Shown here piece by piece: positions 1 to 8,781 of a stretch of DNA of 64,000 nucleotides. The stretch is from Dyadobacter jejuensis. GTDB taxonomy: Bacteria > Bacteroidota > Bacteroidia > Cytophagales > Spirosomataceae. The translations under genes were made by a program, and so were the position numbers. Location of the stretch: contig NZ_QGDT01000014.1 in the NCBI RefSeq assembly GCF_003149085.1, forward strand, positions 59,087 through 123,086. The letters are read 5' to 3'. Positions within the stretch are counted from its first letter, which is position 1, and every line of letters begins with the position of its first letter. The notes below the pieces were generated by a model. The model worked only from the letters and a program-made list of their open reading frames with translations. It did not search any database and was not told the origin of the DNA.

Positions 1-196
1 CGAGTCGGAAGATGGGGTACACTGGGTGCGCAAGGACGACCAGGTAGGCATTGCTAAGTCGGAAAACCCCGATGACTTCGATTATCAGATGATCGACTAC
101 GCCTATTGCTATACACACAAAGGAAAGCGTTATCTGCTTTATAATGGGAATGGTTTTGGTGCCGCTGGCTTTGGCTACGCGGTATGGGAAGACTGA
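1..196 (+). CDS. C-terminal end of a glycosidase-like protein (partial)
   Basis: An open frame enters from the left edge (first complete codon at base 2) and stops with TGA at 194-196, giving about 64 residues. The tail has the pattern RYLLYNGNGFGAAGFGYAV near its end. I associate this with the last beta-strands of five-bladed beta-propeller (GH43/GH32-like) glycosidase proteins often found in bacterial polysaccharide clusters. The catalytic part lies outside the window, so the family call is an inference from the tail only. The following PhyH and glycosyltransferase genes agree with a surface-glycan setting. Confidence 0.5.
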   Translation, partial: ESEDGVHWVRKDDQVGIAKSENPDDFDYQMIDYAYCYTHKGKRYLLYNGNGFGAAGFGYAVWED

Positions 197-317
197 TACC
201 CAGGGAGCAGCCCAGTAACCAGACTGACTGCGGTCATCATTTGGATGCTAGCCGGGTTATACCTTTGTGGTTATTAATTAGGTTGACCAATCAGGATAAA
301 TTCTTTAATTAAGCACT

Positions 318-1136
318 ATGAATTCTATAAGAAAGCAGTTTAATGAAGAGGGCTACGTCCTTCTAAGAAATTTTTTGGATAAAGAGATTATATCTGAAAT
401 TTATACCGATGCCCGCAAAATATTTGCGCAGCAGATCAAAAAAGTTACTGGACGTACCGTCGATATCGACGACCGGGATGCATTTGAGGCGGCTATGTTT
501 GAGTTTTTTGAGAAAGACTTCGTTTCCTTTGTAAATACGGGTAAAACGGTCCAACATACCTTTTCTTTGCACCGCTTGGGCGTCGATCCACTCATCGCCA
601 ACTTGCTGAAAGAAGTAGGCCTATCCAACCCGATCATCGGTGCTCGCCCTGCCATGCAGTTCAATAGCAGGTATCTTTCCAAAGATGGGAGCAAGCACTG
701 GAAGCTCGATCCACATCAGGACTGGCGTACGGGGCAGGGGTCGTTGGACTCGGCGGTGATCTGGTTCCCGATGGTGGATGCCGGAGCCGATATCGGTGCC
801 TTGCAGATTATCCCAGGAAGCCATAAAGCGGGCCTAAAAGAGTCGAGCACCTCTGGCTATCAAGGAGGAATTACCGCCGACCTAAAAGAGGATGCCTTCG
901 TTCAGACGACTTTTGAAACGGGGGATCTTTTGATATTTTCGGCTTTTCTGATCCATCAGTCAGGCAATAATATTACTAAAAATATACGTTGGTCGGTTCA
1001 GTTGCGCTATAATAACCTCGATGAGCCCACCTTTATAGACCGTGGGTATCCCATGGCCTACATCTATAAGCCTGAAACCGAGTTGGTAACTCCCAATTTC
1101 CCTACGGCAGAGCAATTGGAAACCGTTTTCAAATAA
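318..1136 (+). CDS. Phytanoyl-CoA dioxygenase (PhyH) family protein
   Basis: This 272-residue protein belongs to the Fe(II)/2-oxoglutarate-dependent PhyH oxygenases. Visible are the metal-binding H-x-D pair in the stretch DPHQDW (His133, Asp135) and the distal His213 in FLIHQSGNN. An Arg follows about ten residues later in NIRWSVQLRY and would hold 2-oxoglutarate. The length is normal for the family, and the ATG at 318 gives a sensible N-terminus (MNSIRKQFNEEGYVLLRNFL), where the first helix and strand of PhyH proteins begin. The substrate cannot be told from sequence. Because it sits between a glycosidase-like gene and two glycosyltransferases, modification of a surface glycan or its precursor is plausible but unproven. 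A strong terminator follows at 1145-1172. Confidence 0.85.
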   Translation: MNSIRKQFNEEGYVLLRNFLDKEIISEIYTDARKIFAQQIKKVTGRTVDIDDRDAFEAAMFEFFEKDFVSFVNTGKTVQHTFSLHRLGVDPLIANLLKEVGLSNPIIGARPAMQFNSRYLSKDGSKHWKLDPHQDWRTGQGSLDSAVIWFPMVDAGADIGALQIIPGSHKAGLKESSTSGYQGGITADLKEDAFVQTTFETGDLLIFSAFLIHQSGNNITKNIRWSVQLRYNNLDEPTFIDRGYPMAYIYKPETELVTPNFPTAEQLETVFK

Positions 1137-1144
1137 TATTTAGG

Positions 1145-1172
1145 GCACCGAATATGCATTCGGTGCTTTTTT
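1145..1172 (+). terminator. Intrinsic terminator after the PhyH gene
   Basis: A 9-bp perfect stem (GCACCGAAT / ATTCGGTGC) with a 4-nt loop is followed at once by six T residues. It lies 8 bases after the PhyH stop codon and separates this gene from the downstream glycosyltransferase. Confidence 0.9.
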
Positions 1173-1223
1173 GTTACCTATTATACGCCCTCTTGGATAA
1201 GGGTGCTGTTCATTCCTATTGAT

Positions 1224-2033
1224 ATGATAAAGGTCTCAGTATGTGTTCCTACCTATAACCATGAAGCCTATATAGCTCAGATGCTCGAAGGAGCCCTGAT
1301 GCAGCAGACCAGTTTCCCTTTTGAGATTGTGATCGGCGACGATGCCTCTACCGATGGTACGGCGGATATTATTCGTACCTACTCCGAGCGCTTTCCAGGA
1401 AGGATCAGGGCCTTTTTGCATGACGAAAACCAAGGGCCTAGTGAACCCCGAGAGTTTGCCGGCCGCAACAACGTGTTGCAGCTGCTGAAGGCCTGCCGAG
1501 GGGAATATGTAGCCATGTGCGAAGGAGACGACTATTGGACCGACCCCCTGAAGCTTCAGAAGCAGGCCGACTTTATGGAGGCGCATCCCGATTTTTCTAT
1601 TTGTCATCATAACGTGCTGGTGACCTACGAAGATGGTAGCCCCTCGCACACTTTCAACGGTCCCGAACAGGCTGCTGTTTCCACCATCTCCGACCTTCTG
1701 GAGGACCGGTGGTTTATGGCTACTGCCAGCTGGTTTTACCGTAATTATTTTAAAGAGCATGATTTTGCTGAATGGCATAGCCGTGCCGCTGCCGGTGACT
1801 GGGCCGTCATGATTCAGCTGGCCGCGCAGGGAAACATAGGTTATCTACCCGAAATAATGGGGGTATACCGTAAGCATCAGGGTGGGTTGAGCCTGGTTCA
1901 TGCTCCCACCAATCGACATTTTCTGAAGAATAGAAAAGAAATGTTTGAATCGGTAAATGCCTGGCTTAATTTTGAATATGAAACCGTCATTGCTAAGACC
2001 TTACAACGGTACGACGCTTTGCTGTCGGTATAA
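1224..2033 (+). CDS. Family 2 glycosyltransferase
   Basis: The GT2 fold begins directly at MIKVSVCVPTYNHE. I chose the ATG at 1224 over an upstream GTG at 1203 because GT2 enzymes start at this first beta-strand. The protein has about 269 residues. The nucleotide-binding motif GDDASTDGT lies near residue 40 and the DxD-type motif EGDDYW near residues 99-104, so the enzyme should transfer a sugar from a nucleotide sugar in the cytoplasm. There is no membrane segment. The C-terminal half (GVYRKHQGGLS) resembles enzymes of O-antigen and capsule assembly. Donor and acceptor are unknown. Confidence 0.88.
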   Translation: MIKVSVCVPTYNHEAYIAQMLEGALMQQTSFPFEIVIGDDASTDGTADIIRTYSERFPGRIRAFLHDENQGPSEPREFAGRNNVLQLLKACRGEYVAMCEGDDYWTDPLKLQKQADFMEAHPDFSICHHNVLVTYEDGSPSHTFNGPEQAAVSTISDLLEDRWFMATASWFYRNYFKEHDFAEWHSRAAAGDWAVMIQLAAQGNIGYLPEIMGVYRKHQGGLSLVHAPTNRHFLKNRKEMFESVNAWLNFEYETVIAKTLQRYDALLSV

Positions 2034-2091
2034 TTATTATTGGAGGTTTTGATTAATAGCCTTTAATTTGTGCAGTTTTAAAAATTAAAAA

Positions 2092-2856
2092 ATGAAATTA
2101 AGCGTCGTATTACCCGCATATAATGAGGAAGAATCCATTTCTCATACTCTTTTATCGCTACACAGCACCTTAAAAAAATACAATATTCCTCATGAAATTG
2201 TAGTTACAAACGACAATTCTAAAGACAATACCTTAGGGGTCTTGGAGGAGCTTTCTAAACAAATCCCCACCTTGGTTTATTATACCAATCCCGGTCCCAA
2301 TGGCTTTGGCTATGCCGTTCGCTATGGATTGGAACGCTTCACTGGCGACTGTGTGGCGGTATTTATGGCCGATATGTCCGACGACCCCGAAGACCTGGTA
2401 AAGTTTTATAATAAGATGCTAGAAGGCGACTATGACTGTGTGTTTGGGTCGCGATGGGAAAAGGGTGGAAAGGTGATCGACTACCCTACCGTTAAGAAGG
2501 TGATCAACCGGGTGGCCAATTTTATTGTCAGTGTGGTCATGGGGATGCGTTATAACGATACCACCAATGCTTTCAAACTATATAAAAGGGAAACTATGGA
2601 GGGGATTAAGCCCTTCTTGTCTCCCCATTTTAACCTTACCGTCGAGCTGCCCCTAAAGGCCATCGTAAGGGGGTATAACTATGCCGTGGTACCCAATAGC
2701 TGGACTAACCGGAAATTTGGGGAGTCGAAATTGAAAATTAAAGAAATGGGTAGCCGGTATTTCTTTATCCTGATGTATTGTCTGATCGAAAAATATTTCT
2801 CTCAAGGCGATTTTAAGAAGAAGTCTCAGGCTCCTAAGAAACTCGTGAGCCGGTAG
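2092..2856 (+). CDS. Family 2 glycosyltransferase, polyprenyl-phosphate sugar transferase-like
   Basis: A 254-residue GT2 enzyme starting MKLSVVLPAYNEEE. It carries the motif NDNSKDNT near residue 40, the metal/nucleotide motif MADMSDDPED near residue 92, and FGSRWEKGG near residue 118. This order is typical of the dolichol/undecaprenyl-phosphate mannosyltransferase (DPM1/ArnC-like) branch. The C-terminal membrane helices found in many of these are absent, so it is the short, peripheral form. The last gene of the plus-strand glycan cluster, it converges on trpA with about 90 bases between them. The product may be a lipid-phosphate sugar, an inference from the family. Confidence 0.85.
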   Translation: MKLSVVLPAYNEEESISHTLLSLHSTLKKYNIPHEIVVTNDNSKDNTLGVLEELSKQIPTLVYYTNPGPNGFGYAVRYGLERFTGDCVAVFMADMSDDPEDLVKFYNKMLEGDYDCVFGSRWEKGGKVIDYPTVKKVINRVANFIVSVVMGMRYNDTTNAFKLYKRETMEGIKPFLSPHFNLTVELPLKAIVRGYNYAVVPNSWTNRKFGESKLKIKEMGSRYFFILMYCLIEKYFSQGDFKKKSQAPKKLVSR

Positions 2857-2891
2857 CTGAAGCATAGGCGCTTTGAGCGAGGATTAAAATG

Positions 2892-2939
2892 CGATTATCT
2901 CTTAATAAATACGGAAAAGGCATTTACTAGAGATAATCG
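2892..2939. terminator. Inverted repeat between convergent genes, possible bidirectional terminator
   Basis: An 11-bp perfect inverted repeat (CGATTATCTCT / AGAGATAATCG) with a 26-nt spacer lies between the 3' ends of the glycosyltransferase and trpA. It is AT-rich and lacks a clean T tract, so a role as transcription end is only a guess from its place. Confidence 0.4.
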
Positions 2940-2947
2940 AAATTAAA

Positions 2948-3751
2948 CTATGCGGTAGCTACCGATGGCGCTTTTACCGATTTTATAAAAGTAGCAATGT
3001 CCTTTTCCAGGTCATTGGCCTCGGCCAACACCCTAATAAACGCACTGCCTATAATAGCCCCTGCCGAATATTCACAGGCTTTGGAATAGGTGGCATGGTC
3101 CTTGATACCGAAGCCGATAAGCCGAGGATTTTTGAGTTCCATCGCATTTAGCTTTTCGAAGTAGGCTTCCATGTTTTCACTTACTCCCGTTTGGCTACCA
3201 GTAACACTGGCCGACGATACGGTATAGATAAACCCTTCGCTAATCGCATCGATCTGCCGTATCCTGGCTTCTGTAGTCTGTGGGGTAACCAAAAAGATGT
3301 TGAGGATGCCGTATTGGTCAAAAATAGGCTTGTACTCGTCCAGAAACACATCCATAGGCATATCTGGTAGGATAAGCCCATCGACTCCCGTCTCGGCGCA
3401 TTTTTTACAAAAATCTTCGATCCCAAACTGTAGCACGGGATTGATATACCCCATTAGCAGCACCGGAACGGTAATGGCAGGCCTCATATTCTCCAGTTGC
3501 TCGAAGAGCAGCTTAACGGTCATCCCATTTTCCAAGGCCTTGTCGTTGCTCATCTGTATGGTCTCACCATCGGCTACAGGGTCGGAGTACGGCATACCAA
3601 TCTCTACCAAGTCGGCCCCACTGTTTTGTAGAGCGGTAAGCACGCGCAGGGTATCGTTGGCCTCGGGGAAGCCAGCGGTAAAATACACATTTAGGAGCCC
3701 AGACTGTCCTTCTTGTTGTTGTTTCTTAAATAACGTTGTGATCCGATTCAT
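2948..3751 (-). CDS. trpA: Tryptophan synthase alpha subunit
   Basis: Splits indole-3-glycerol phosphate into indole and glyceraldehyde 3-phosphate and passes indole to TrpB. The 267-residue protein has the catalytic motif VEIGMPYSDPVADG (catalytic Glu and Asp) and the phosphate-loop region VTGSQTG, with the TIM-barrel end GFGIKDHATY. It is the last gene of the operon. Its ATG overlaps the stop of the upstream Dabb gene by four bases, which points to translational coupling, and it is split from trpB by two small non-trp genes. Confidence 0.97.
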   Translation of the reverse strand: MNRITTLFKKQQQEGQSGLLNVYFTAGFPEANDTLRVLTALQNSGADLVEIGMPYSDPVADGETIQMSNDKALENGMTVKLLFEQLENMRPAITVPVLLMGYINPVLQFGIEDFCKKCAETGVDGLILPDMPMDVFLDEYKPIFDQYGILNIFLVTPQTTEARIRQIDAISEGFIYTVSSASVTGSQTGVSENMEAYFEKLNAMELKNPRLIGFGIKDHATYSKACEYSAGAIIGSAFIRVLAEANDLEKDIATFIKSVKAPSVATA

Positions 3752-4137
3752 TCTTTTGTCCAGTAGTCTAATACCATTACTTTGTCCAGATAGGGACTTA
3801 ATACTTCGCCAAAGGCTTTATGAGCAGGATGCGGCAGGTAAGTGGCTCTCCCTTCCTCGCTATCGAAAGTTAGGAAGAAACAATGCGTAAAGCCTTGTTC
3901 GAGGCCCTCGGGGCTGTTGTTGGTTCCCCATTCGAAGCCTTTAATGGTTTTGATCTGGGAAGGGAGCTTGCGAAATGCATCTTCCACTTCTTTTACTTGG
4001 GCGGGGGTAGCGCTATCCTTAAACTTGAACATGACCACATGCCTAAGTACTTTCTTTTTTGCTGGGGTGTTAGCGGTAGCTGAGGCCATAGATCCAAAGA
4101 TAAGTAGTCCGACGAAAAATAATAGTTTAAAATTCAT
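3748..4137 (-). CDS. Exported Dabb-domain (stress-responsive alpha/beta barrel) protein
   Basis: About 129 residues from the ATG at 4137 (MNFKLLFFVGLLIFG...ATANT). A longer frame to 4185 exists, but only the internal Met gives a clean signal peptide. After the signal comes a single Dabb domain: LRHVVMFKFKDSATPAQV, then HCFFLTFDSEEGRATYLPHPAH and a C-terminal DYWTKE. Dabb proteins are small ferredoxin-like alpha/beta barrels, usually dimers. No catalytic role can be read from this one. It lies between the 66-residue gene and trpA inside the trp operon and overlaps the trpA start, so it must be co-transcribed. A periplasmic or outer-membrane protein in this operon is unexpected. Confidence 0.85.
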   Translation of the reverse strand: MNFKLLFFVGLLIFGSMASATANTPAKKKVLRHVVMFKFKDSATPAQVKEVEDAFRKLPSQIKTIKGFEWGTNNSPEGLEQGFTHCFFLTFDSEEGRATYLPHPAHKAFGEVLSPYLDKVMVLDYWTKE

Positions 4138-4163
4138 AATGGGTGGTTTTAGAGATGAAATGA

Positions 4164-4364
4164 TTATGCGGAGCAGTGGAGACATTCTCCGTCGTCGCTG
4201 AACTTCAACCGGTCAAATTCACCGAGTTTTTCTTTCAGCTCGAGGATCTCATCCTCCAGGTCGCATCTTTCAAAAAGGGAAAGTTCTTCGGAATTTACTT
4301 TAGCTTCGAGTGATTGTAATTTTTGCCGGAGGTCAAATACCTCCGGAAGTGTGATGGCTGCCAT
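4164..4364 (-). CDS. Small conserved-looking protein in the trp operon, function unknown
   Basis: A 66-residue acidic protein, almost wholly helical by composition, with a heptad-like stretch (LRQKLQSLEAKVNSEELSL and EILELKEKLGEFDRL) that suggests a short coiled coil. It ends in GECLHCSA, a C-x2-C pair that might bind metal or form a disulfide. It begins 34 bases after trpB and ends 26 bases before the Dabb start, so it is part of the operon. I do not recognise a family. The frame matches the operon direction and its codon use is like its neighbours, which supports a real gene. Confidence 0.7.
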   Translation of the reverse strand: MAAITLPEVFDLRQKLQSLEAKVNSEELSLFERCDLEDEILELKEKLGEFDRLKFSDDGECLHCSA

Positions 4365-4398
4365 ATAGTAACGATAATAGTTATAAATGAGTATCCGG

Positions 4399-5598
4399 TT
4401 AGTCGAGGTGTTTCATATAGGTGGCCATGTCCTTATCCCCTCTTCCCGAAAGGTTGACGACCACGGTGTCGTTGGGCCCTGCTCCCAAGCGCCCTAAAGC
4501 GGCCAAAGCATGTGCCGATTCGAGGGCAGGAATTATTCCTTCGAGTTTGGTGAGCTCAAAGGCGGCTTGTACGGCTTCCTCGTCGGTGGCCGAGAGGAAA
4601 GTTCCGCGCCCTGAAGCGAACAAATGGGCGTGCTGAGGCCCAATACCTGGGTAGTCGAGTCCTGCAGAAATAGAGAAAGGCTCCACTACCTGGCCATCGT
4701 CGGTTTGCATCAGGATGGTTCGGCTACCATGTAGCACTCCTGGTTTTCCGAGGGCGGTAGTAGCGGCCGAATGTCCCGAGTTTACACCCATTCCTGCGGC
4801 TTCTACGGCTACAAGCTTCACCGAGGGCCGGTCGAGATAGTGGTAAAAGGCGCCGGCGGCGTTACTTCCCCCACCCACACAGGCTACTACGTAGTCGGGA
4901 TTTTCCTTGCCGGTATGTTCTTGTAGTTGCCATTTTATTTCTTCAGAAATTATAGCTTGGAATCTGGCCACCATGTCGGGATAAGGGTGTGGACCCACTA
5001 CCGACCCTATGATATAATGGGTATCCTCGGGGTTGTTAATCCAGTGCCGCATGGCTTCGTTGGTCGCGTCCTTTAAGGTTTTGGACCCACAGGTTGCCGC
5101 TCGTACTTCTGCTCCCAGCATTTTCATACGGGCCACGTTAGGGGCTTGTCTTTCGATGTCGAGGGCACCCATGTATACGATGCATTCTAGGTCCATCAGG
5201 GCACATACTGTGGCAGTAGCCACCCCATGTTGTCCCGCTCCAGTTTCGGCCACGATGCGCTTCTTACCCAGGCGCTGGGCGAGCAGAATCTGCCCGATCG
5301 TATTGTTGATCTTATGGGCACCCGTATGGCACAGGTCTTCCCTTTTGAGGAAAATATTGGTACCGTATTTTTCCGAAAGGCGCTTGGCTCTATAAAGGGG
5401 GGTGGGCCGGCCTACATAGTCGCGGAGTAAGTCGTTATACTCCTTTTGAAATTCGGGCGATTGGATGATCGTCAGATAATTATCCCTGAGGTTCTCGACA
5501 TTGGGATAGAGCATTTCGGGGATGAAAGCACCACCAAAGTGGCCATAATACCCCTTTTCGTTCACTTGGTAAGGCTGATTTGCAACGGTAGTTTCCAT
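4399..5598 (-). CDS. trpB: Tryptophan synthase beta subunit
   Basis: The PLP enzyme that joins indole and serine to make tryptophan. It has 399 residues, normal length. The motif KREDLCHTGAHKINN carries the PLP lysine (Lys96), GGGSNAAGAF is the phosphate-binding loop, and the C-terminus contains NLSGRGDKD. This is the TrpB1 type that works with TrpA. It starts 7 bases after trpF and is followed by the 66-residue gene. Confidence 0.98.
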   Translation of the reverse strand: METTVANQPYQVNEKGYYGHFGGAFIPEMLYPNVENLRDNYLTIIQSPEFQKEYNDLLRDYVGRPTPLYRAKRLSEKYGTNIFLKREDLCHTGAHKINNTIGQILLAQRLGKKRIVAETGAGQHGVATATVCALMDLECIVYMGALDIERQAPNVARMKMLGAEVRAATCGSKTLKDATNEAMRHWINNPEDTHYIIGSVVGPHPYPDMVARFQAIISEEIKWQLQEHTGKENPDYVVACVGGGSNAAGAFYHYLDRPSVKLVAVEAAGMGVNSGHSAATTALGKPGVLHGSRTILMQTDDGQVVEPFSISAGLDYPGIGPQHAHLFASGRGTFLSATDEEAVQAAFELTKLEGIIPALESAHALAALGRLGAGPNDTVVVNLSGRGDKDMATYMKHLD

Positions 5599-5605
5599 AT
5601 ATCTG

Positions 5606-6256
5606 TTAGGCTTGTGCCTCTTGTGTTTGTTTTATTCGAACAATATCAAAAAGTTGTTCCAGTTTCTTAAGGTCCTTGTTCCCAGGCTCTACCTCGAATT
5701 GACTGTTGACGTCGATCCCATAAATCGGCAAGGATACCGACAAGCTTACTACTTCATGTATATTGTCTAGGCTTATCCCTCCTCCTATCAGGAAGGGCTT
5801 TTGGTGATCGTATTTTTTGAGCAAACTCCAGTCGAAGGGTACCCCGTTGCCTCCTGGTTGATCCCCTTTGGTGTCGAACAAAAACAAATCGCAATGAGGC
5901 GCATAATTGTTGAGCATCGCAAAGTTGAAGCTATTGTCGATAGAGAAAGCTTTAATAATGTTAATGCCTTTTTGGCGAAGAATTCGGCACATATCGGGCA
6001 TCTCTTGGCCATGCAACTGGGCATATTGGAGATCGTATTTTTTGACGGTTTCCAAGATAAATCCGGGGTTTGCATTGACAAACACCCCCACCTTACTAAT
6101 GTCCTGAGGGATATTTCGTATAAATTCAGGGTCGAGCTCCTCTCCTACAAAACGAGGAGATTTTTCATAAAATATAAATCCAATATAGTTTGGAAGCAAT
6201 TTGATAAGCTCTGCTATGTTTTCTTCAACACGCATGCCACATACTTTGATTTTCAT
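5606..6256 (-). CDS. trpF: Phosphoribosylanthranilate isomerase
   Basis: Third step of the pathway, an Amadori rearrangement of phosphoribosylanthranilate. The 216-residue TIM barrel begins MKIKVCGMRVEENI with the catalytic Cys in KVCGM. The catalytic Asp lies in LFDTKGDQPGGNG and the phosphate site in LIGGGISLDN and GIDVNSQFEVEPG. It overlaps trpC by four bases (6253-6256), so the two are translationally coupled but not fused. Confidence 0.96.
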   Translation of the reverse strand: MKIKVCGMRVEENIAELIKLLPNYIGFIFYEKSPRFVGEELDPEFIRNIPQDISKVGVFVNANPGFILETVKKYDLQYAQLHGQEMPDMCRILRQKGINIIKAFSIDNSFNFAMLNNYAPHCDLFLFDTKGDQPGGNGVPFDWSLLKKYDHQKPFLIGGGISLDNIHEVVSLSVSLPIYGIDVNSQFEVEPGNKDLKKLEQLFDIVRIKQTQEAQA

Positions 6257-7065
6257 ATCGGGTTCAGTTTGGAGTTTATGGTGAGTTCGTTTTGTAAGTC
6301 ATTGAAAGCAGCGCCAGGGTCGCTTCTCTTCATAAAGGTCTCACCTATCAAAAATCCTTTATATCCATGGGCATATAGGTTAAGGATCGTATCGGGATGT
6401 TCTAAGCCACTTTCTGAAATTTTTACAAAAGAATCTGGAATATGTTTACTTAATAGGACGGAAGTTTCTGTAGAAGTTTCAAAATTTTTCAAATTTCTAT
6501 TGTTCACCCCCACCATATCCACTTCTTCGCAGAGGCTGCTTTGAAGTTCTTCGAGGTTATGAACCTCTAGCAGGACCTCCAATCCCAAGGCATGCGCCTG
6601 TGCAGCCATGGACTTGACGTGGGCGGGGCTCAGGCAGGCGGCGATCAGCAGGATCAGGTCGGCTCCTATGGCCTTGGCTTCATATATTTGGTAGGGGTCT
6701 ACCATAAAGTCTTTCCGGAGCATGGGGATGCCGGGGTTGGTAGTTCTCGCCGATAGAAAATCTTGGAAGCTTCCTCCAAAAAAGTCGCTGTCGGTGAGTA
6801 CCGAGAGGGCTGCTGCCCCCCCATGGATATAGGCAGCAGTAACGATTTCGGGCGTTACGGCCCCATTAATAAGTCCTTTGGAGGGCGACTTACGCTTAAA
6901 TTCCGATATGATTTGGGGGGCTGTGGCTTCCCGGAGGCGGGAGGACAGGGAGATGGTCTGTCGACCAAATAATGGCTCCTGTTCCAAATCATCAATGGAC
7001 TTTATCTTTTTCGCTGCTTGTATTTCTTCTTGTTTCCGAGCTACAATTTTCTCTAAAATGTTCAT
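6253..7065 (-). CDS. trpC: Indole-3-glycerol phosphate synthase
   Basis: Closes the indole ring to make indole-3-glycerol phosphate. The 270-residue protein starts MNILEKIVARKQEEI, the classic N-terminal helix. It has SEFKRKSPSKG (Glu55, Lys57), RKDFMVDPYQ, EVHNLEEL, VGVNNRNLKNF and SESGLEHPD, all in the order of the family barrel. It is monofunctional, with trpF as a separate overlapping gene. Confidence 0.97.
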   Translation of the reverse strand: MNILEKIVARKQEEIQAAKKIKSIDDLEQEPLFGRQTISLSSRLREATAPQIISEFKRKSPSKGLINGAVTPEIVTAAYIHGGAAALSVLTDSDFFGGSFQDFLSARTTNPGIPMLRKDFMVDPYQIYEAKAIGADLILLIAACLSPAHVKSMAAQAHALGLEVLLEVHNLEELQSSLCEEVDMVGVNNRNLKNFETSTETSVLLSKHIPDSFVKISESGLEHPDTILNLYAHGYKGFLIGETFMKRSDPGAAFNDLQNELTINSKLNPI

Positions 7066-7140
7066 TCTATTTGAAATAAAAAGACCATGATTAGGAAGCC
7101 TAAGTTTGGTCCATAATGTGTTTATTACCTGGTATTAAGT

Positions 7141-8130
7141 TTAGATACTCGTCAATTTATTAAAACAGTCGAGCGCTCTCTTACTTTCTAATGATTCCCT
7201 CGCCTTGGCAACGGCTTCTACTAAGGATAACATCGGATTGGCACAATAAAGTGCCATTCCGGCATTGGCGAGTACCGCTTGTTTCTGCGCCGAGGTAGCC
7301 CTATCGTTAAGAACATTCATGAATATAGCAGCAGAGTCCGCTACCGTGGCTCCGCCGTGGAGCTGGCTGGCGGCAAGGGTTTCCAGGCCTAGGTTTGCGG
7401 GTGTTAATAGCTGCTCGGAATGGGGGCCTATGGCCTTAAAAGCCCCCGTCAAAGACACTTCATCATAACCATCCAAAGAGTGAACCACCAGAAATGATTT
7501 GTTGGTTTGTTGGTAAAGATAGGCAAAAAGACGTGCTAACTCAAGGCTAAATACGCCCACGAGCTGTTTTTGGGGGGATGCCGGATTGACCATGGGTCCC
7601 AGCATATTGAAGAAGGTTTTGACACCCAATTCGCGTCGTACCGGTCCTACGTTTTTCATGGCCGGGTGAAAGAGCGGAGCATGTAGGAAACAGACTCCCG
7701 CTTCGGCAATTTGCCTTTCTAGGCGGTCGGATTCGTTAGTGAACTTAACGCCCAAATACTCCAGAATGGTGGAGGAGCCACAAAGAGAAGAGACACCATG
7801 GTTGCCATGCTTAGCTACGCGCTGGCCGGCACCCGCTACTACGAAGCAGGATAACGTAGAGATATTAAAGGTGTCTTTTCCATCGCCTCCCGTGCCACAT
7901 ACGTCTATGGGGTCGTAAGCGGAGAGGTCCACACGTAGGCAAAGGTCCAGCAGGCCGTCGCGGAAACCTTCTAGCTCCTGAACGGTGATGCTACGCATGG
8001 CATATATAGTCAGGAAGGAGGCAATTTCTGAATTTGAATATTTTCCGGTTCCAATGCCAATCAGAATCTCTTTGGCCTGCTCCTTGGTAAGTACTTTGTA
8101 TTCAAAAAGGTCACTAAGAATTTTTTTCAT
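7141..8130 (-). CDS. trpD: Anthranilate phosphoribosyltransferase
   Basis: Transfers phosphoribose from PRPP to anthranilate. In its 329 residues the PRPP-binding loop CGTGGDGKDTFN lies near residues 78-89. KHGNHGVSS and the magnesium-site motif DGYDEVSLTG follow. It is a single-domain protein, not fused to TrpG. It lies 44 bases after trpG and 75 bases before trpC. Confidence 0.97.
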   Translation of the reverse strand: MKKILSDLFEYKVLTKEQAKEILIGIGTGKYSNSEIASFLTIYAMRSITVQELEGFRDGLLDLCLRVDLSAYDPIDVCGTGGDGKDTFNISTLSCFVVAGAGQRVAKHGNHGVSSLCGSSTILEYLGVKFTNESDRLERQIAEAGVCFLHAPLFHPAMKNVGPVRRELGVKTFFNMLGPMVNPASPQKQLVGVFSLELARLFAYLYQQTNKSFLVVHSLDGYDEVSLTGAFKAIGPHSEQLLTPANLGLETLAASQLHGGATVADSAAIFMNVLNDRATSAQKQAVLANAGMALYCANPMLSLVEAVAKARESLESKRALDCFNKLTSI

Positions 8131-8174
8131 AGGATTAGGGTATTGTGGTGGCTGCTAATTTTATATAAATGTAC

Positions 8175-8741
8175 TCAACTAGCCAGCCAATTTTGCAACA
8201 TTTTTTTTCCGTGATCGGTCAACACCGATTCCGGGTGAAACTGCACGCCACGCACGTCGTATTGGGCGTGTGCTAGGGCCATTACTCTGCCTTGCTCGTC
8301 GACGGCCGTTATCTTCAGTTGGTCGGTAAAGGACTCCGGCAGCACGGTCCAGGAATGGTAACGCCCTACCTTAATCGTGTCGGGTAGTCCCTGAAATAGC
8401 CTTTCCGCAGGGTCGGTAATGATGGCTAAGTCGCTCACTCCGTGCAGTACTTCGGACATATTCTGTAAAGTGGCTCCATAAACTTCACCGATACCTTGGT
8501 GTCCCAGACATACTCCTAGTATACTCTTGGTGGGGCCGTAGTGCCGAATCACGTCTTGCATAATGCCCGCTTCGGAAGGGATACCTGGCCCGGGAGAAAG
8601 CAGTATTTTGTCATACTGCCCTACCTCCTCAAGGGTTATTTTGTCATTTCGGACGATATCCACTTGGTCGTGAAGCTCACGTAGGATGTAGACCAAGTTG
8701 TAGGTAAAAGAATCGTAATTATCGAGAACTAATATTTTCAT
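8175..8741 (-). CDS. trpG: Anthranilate synthase component II (glutamine amidotransferase)
   Basis: Supplies ammonia from glutamine to TrpE. The class I amidotransferase triad is intact: nucleophile Cys78 in GVCLGHQ, and His169 and Glu171 in VQFHPES. The oxyanion motif LSPGPGIPSEAG precedes it. At 188 residues it is a stand-alone subunit. In many bacteria this protein also serves p-aminobenzoate synthase (PabA); with trpE-trpD neighbours the Trp role is clear and a double role cannot be excluded. Confidence 0.96.
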   Translation of the reverse strand: MKILVLDNYDSFTYNLVYILRELHDQVDIVRNDKITLEEVGQYDKILLSPGPGIPSEAGIMQDVIRHYGPTKSILGVCLGHQGIGEVYGATLQNMSEVLHGVSDLAIITDPAERLFQGLPDTIKVGRYHSWTVLPESFTDQLKITAVDEQGRVMALAHAQYDVRGVQFHPESVLTDHGKKMLQNWLAS

Positions 8742-8781
8742 CTGAAATGAATATATAAATAATGGTTAATTGCTTAAAAAC

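Noticed and set aside
3297..3890. 197-residue plus-strand frame
   Set aside because: It is antisense to trpA and the Dabb gene, both of which show clear family motifs. Its composition is Ser/Leu-rich as expected of a mirror frame.
5801..6544. 247-residue plus-strand frame
   Set aside because: It lies opposite trpF and trpC, whose catalytic motifs are intact. No domain is recognisable.
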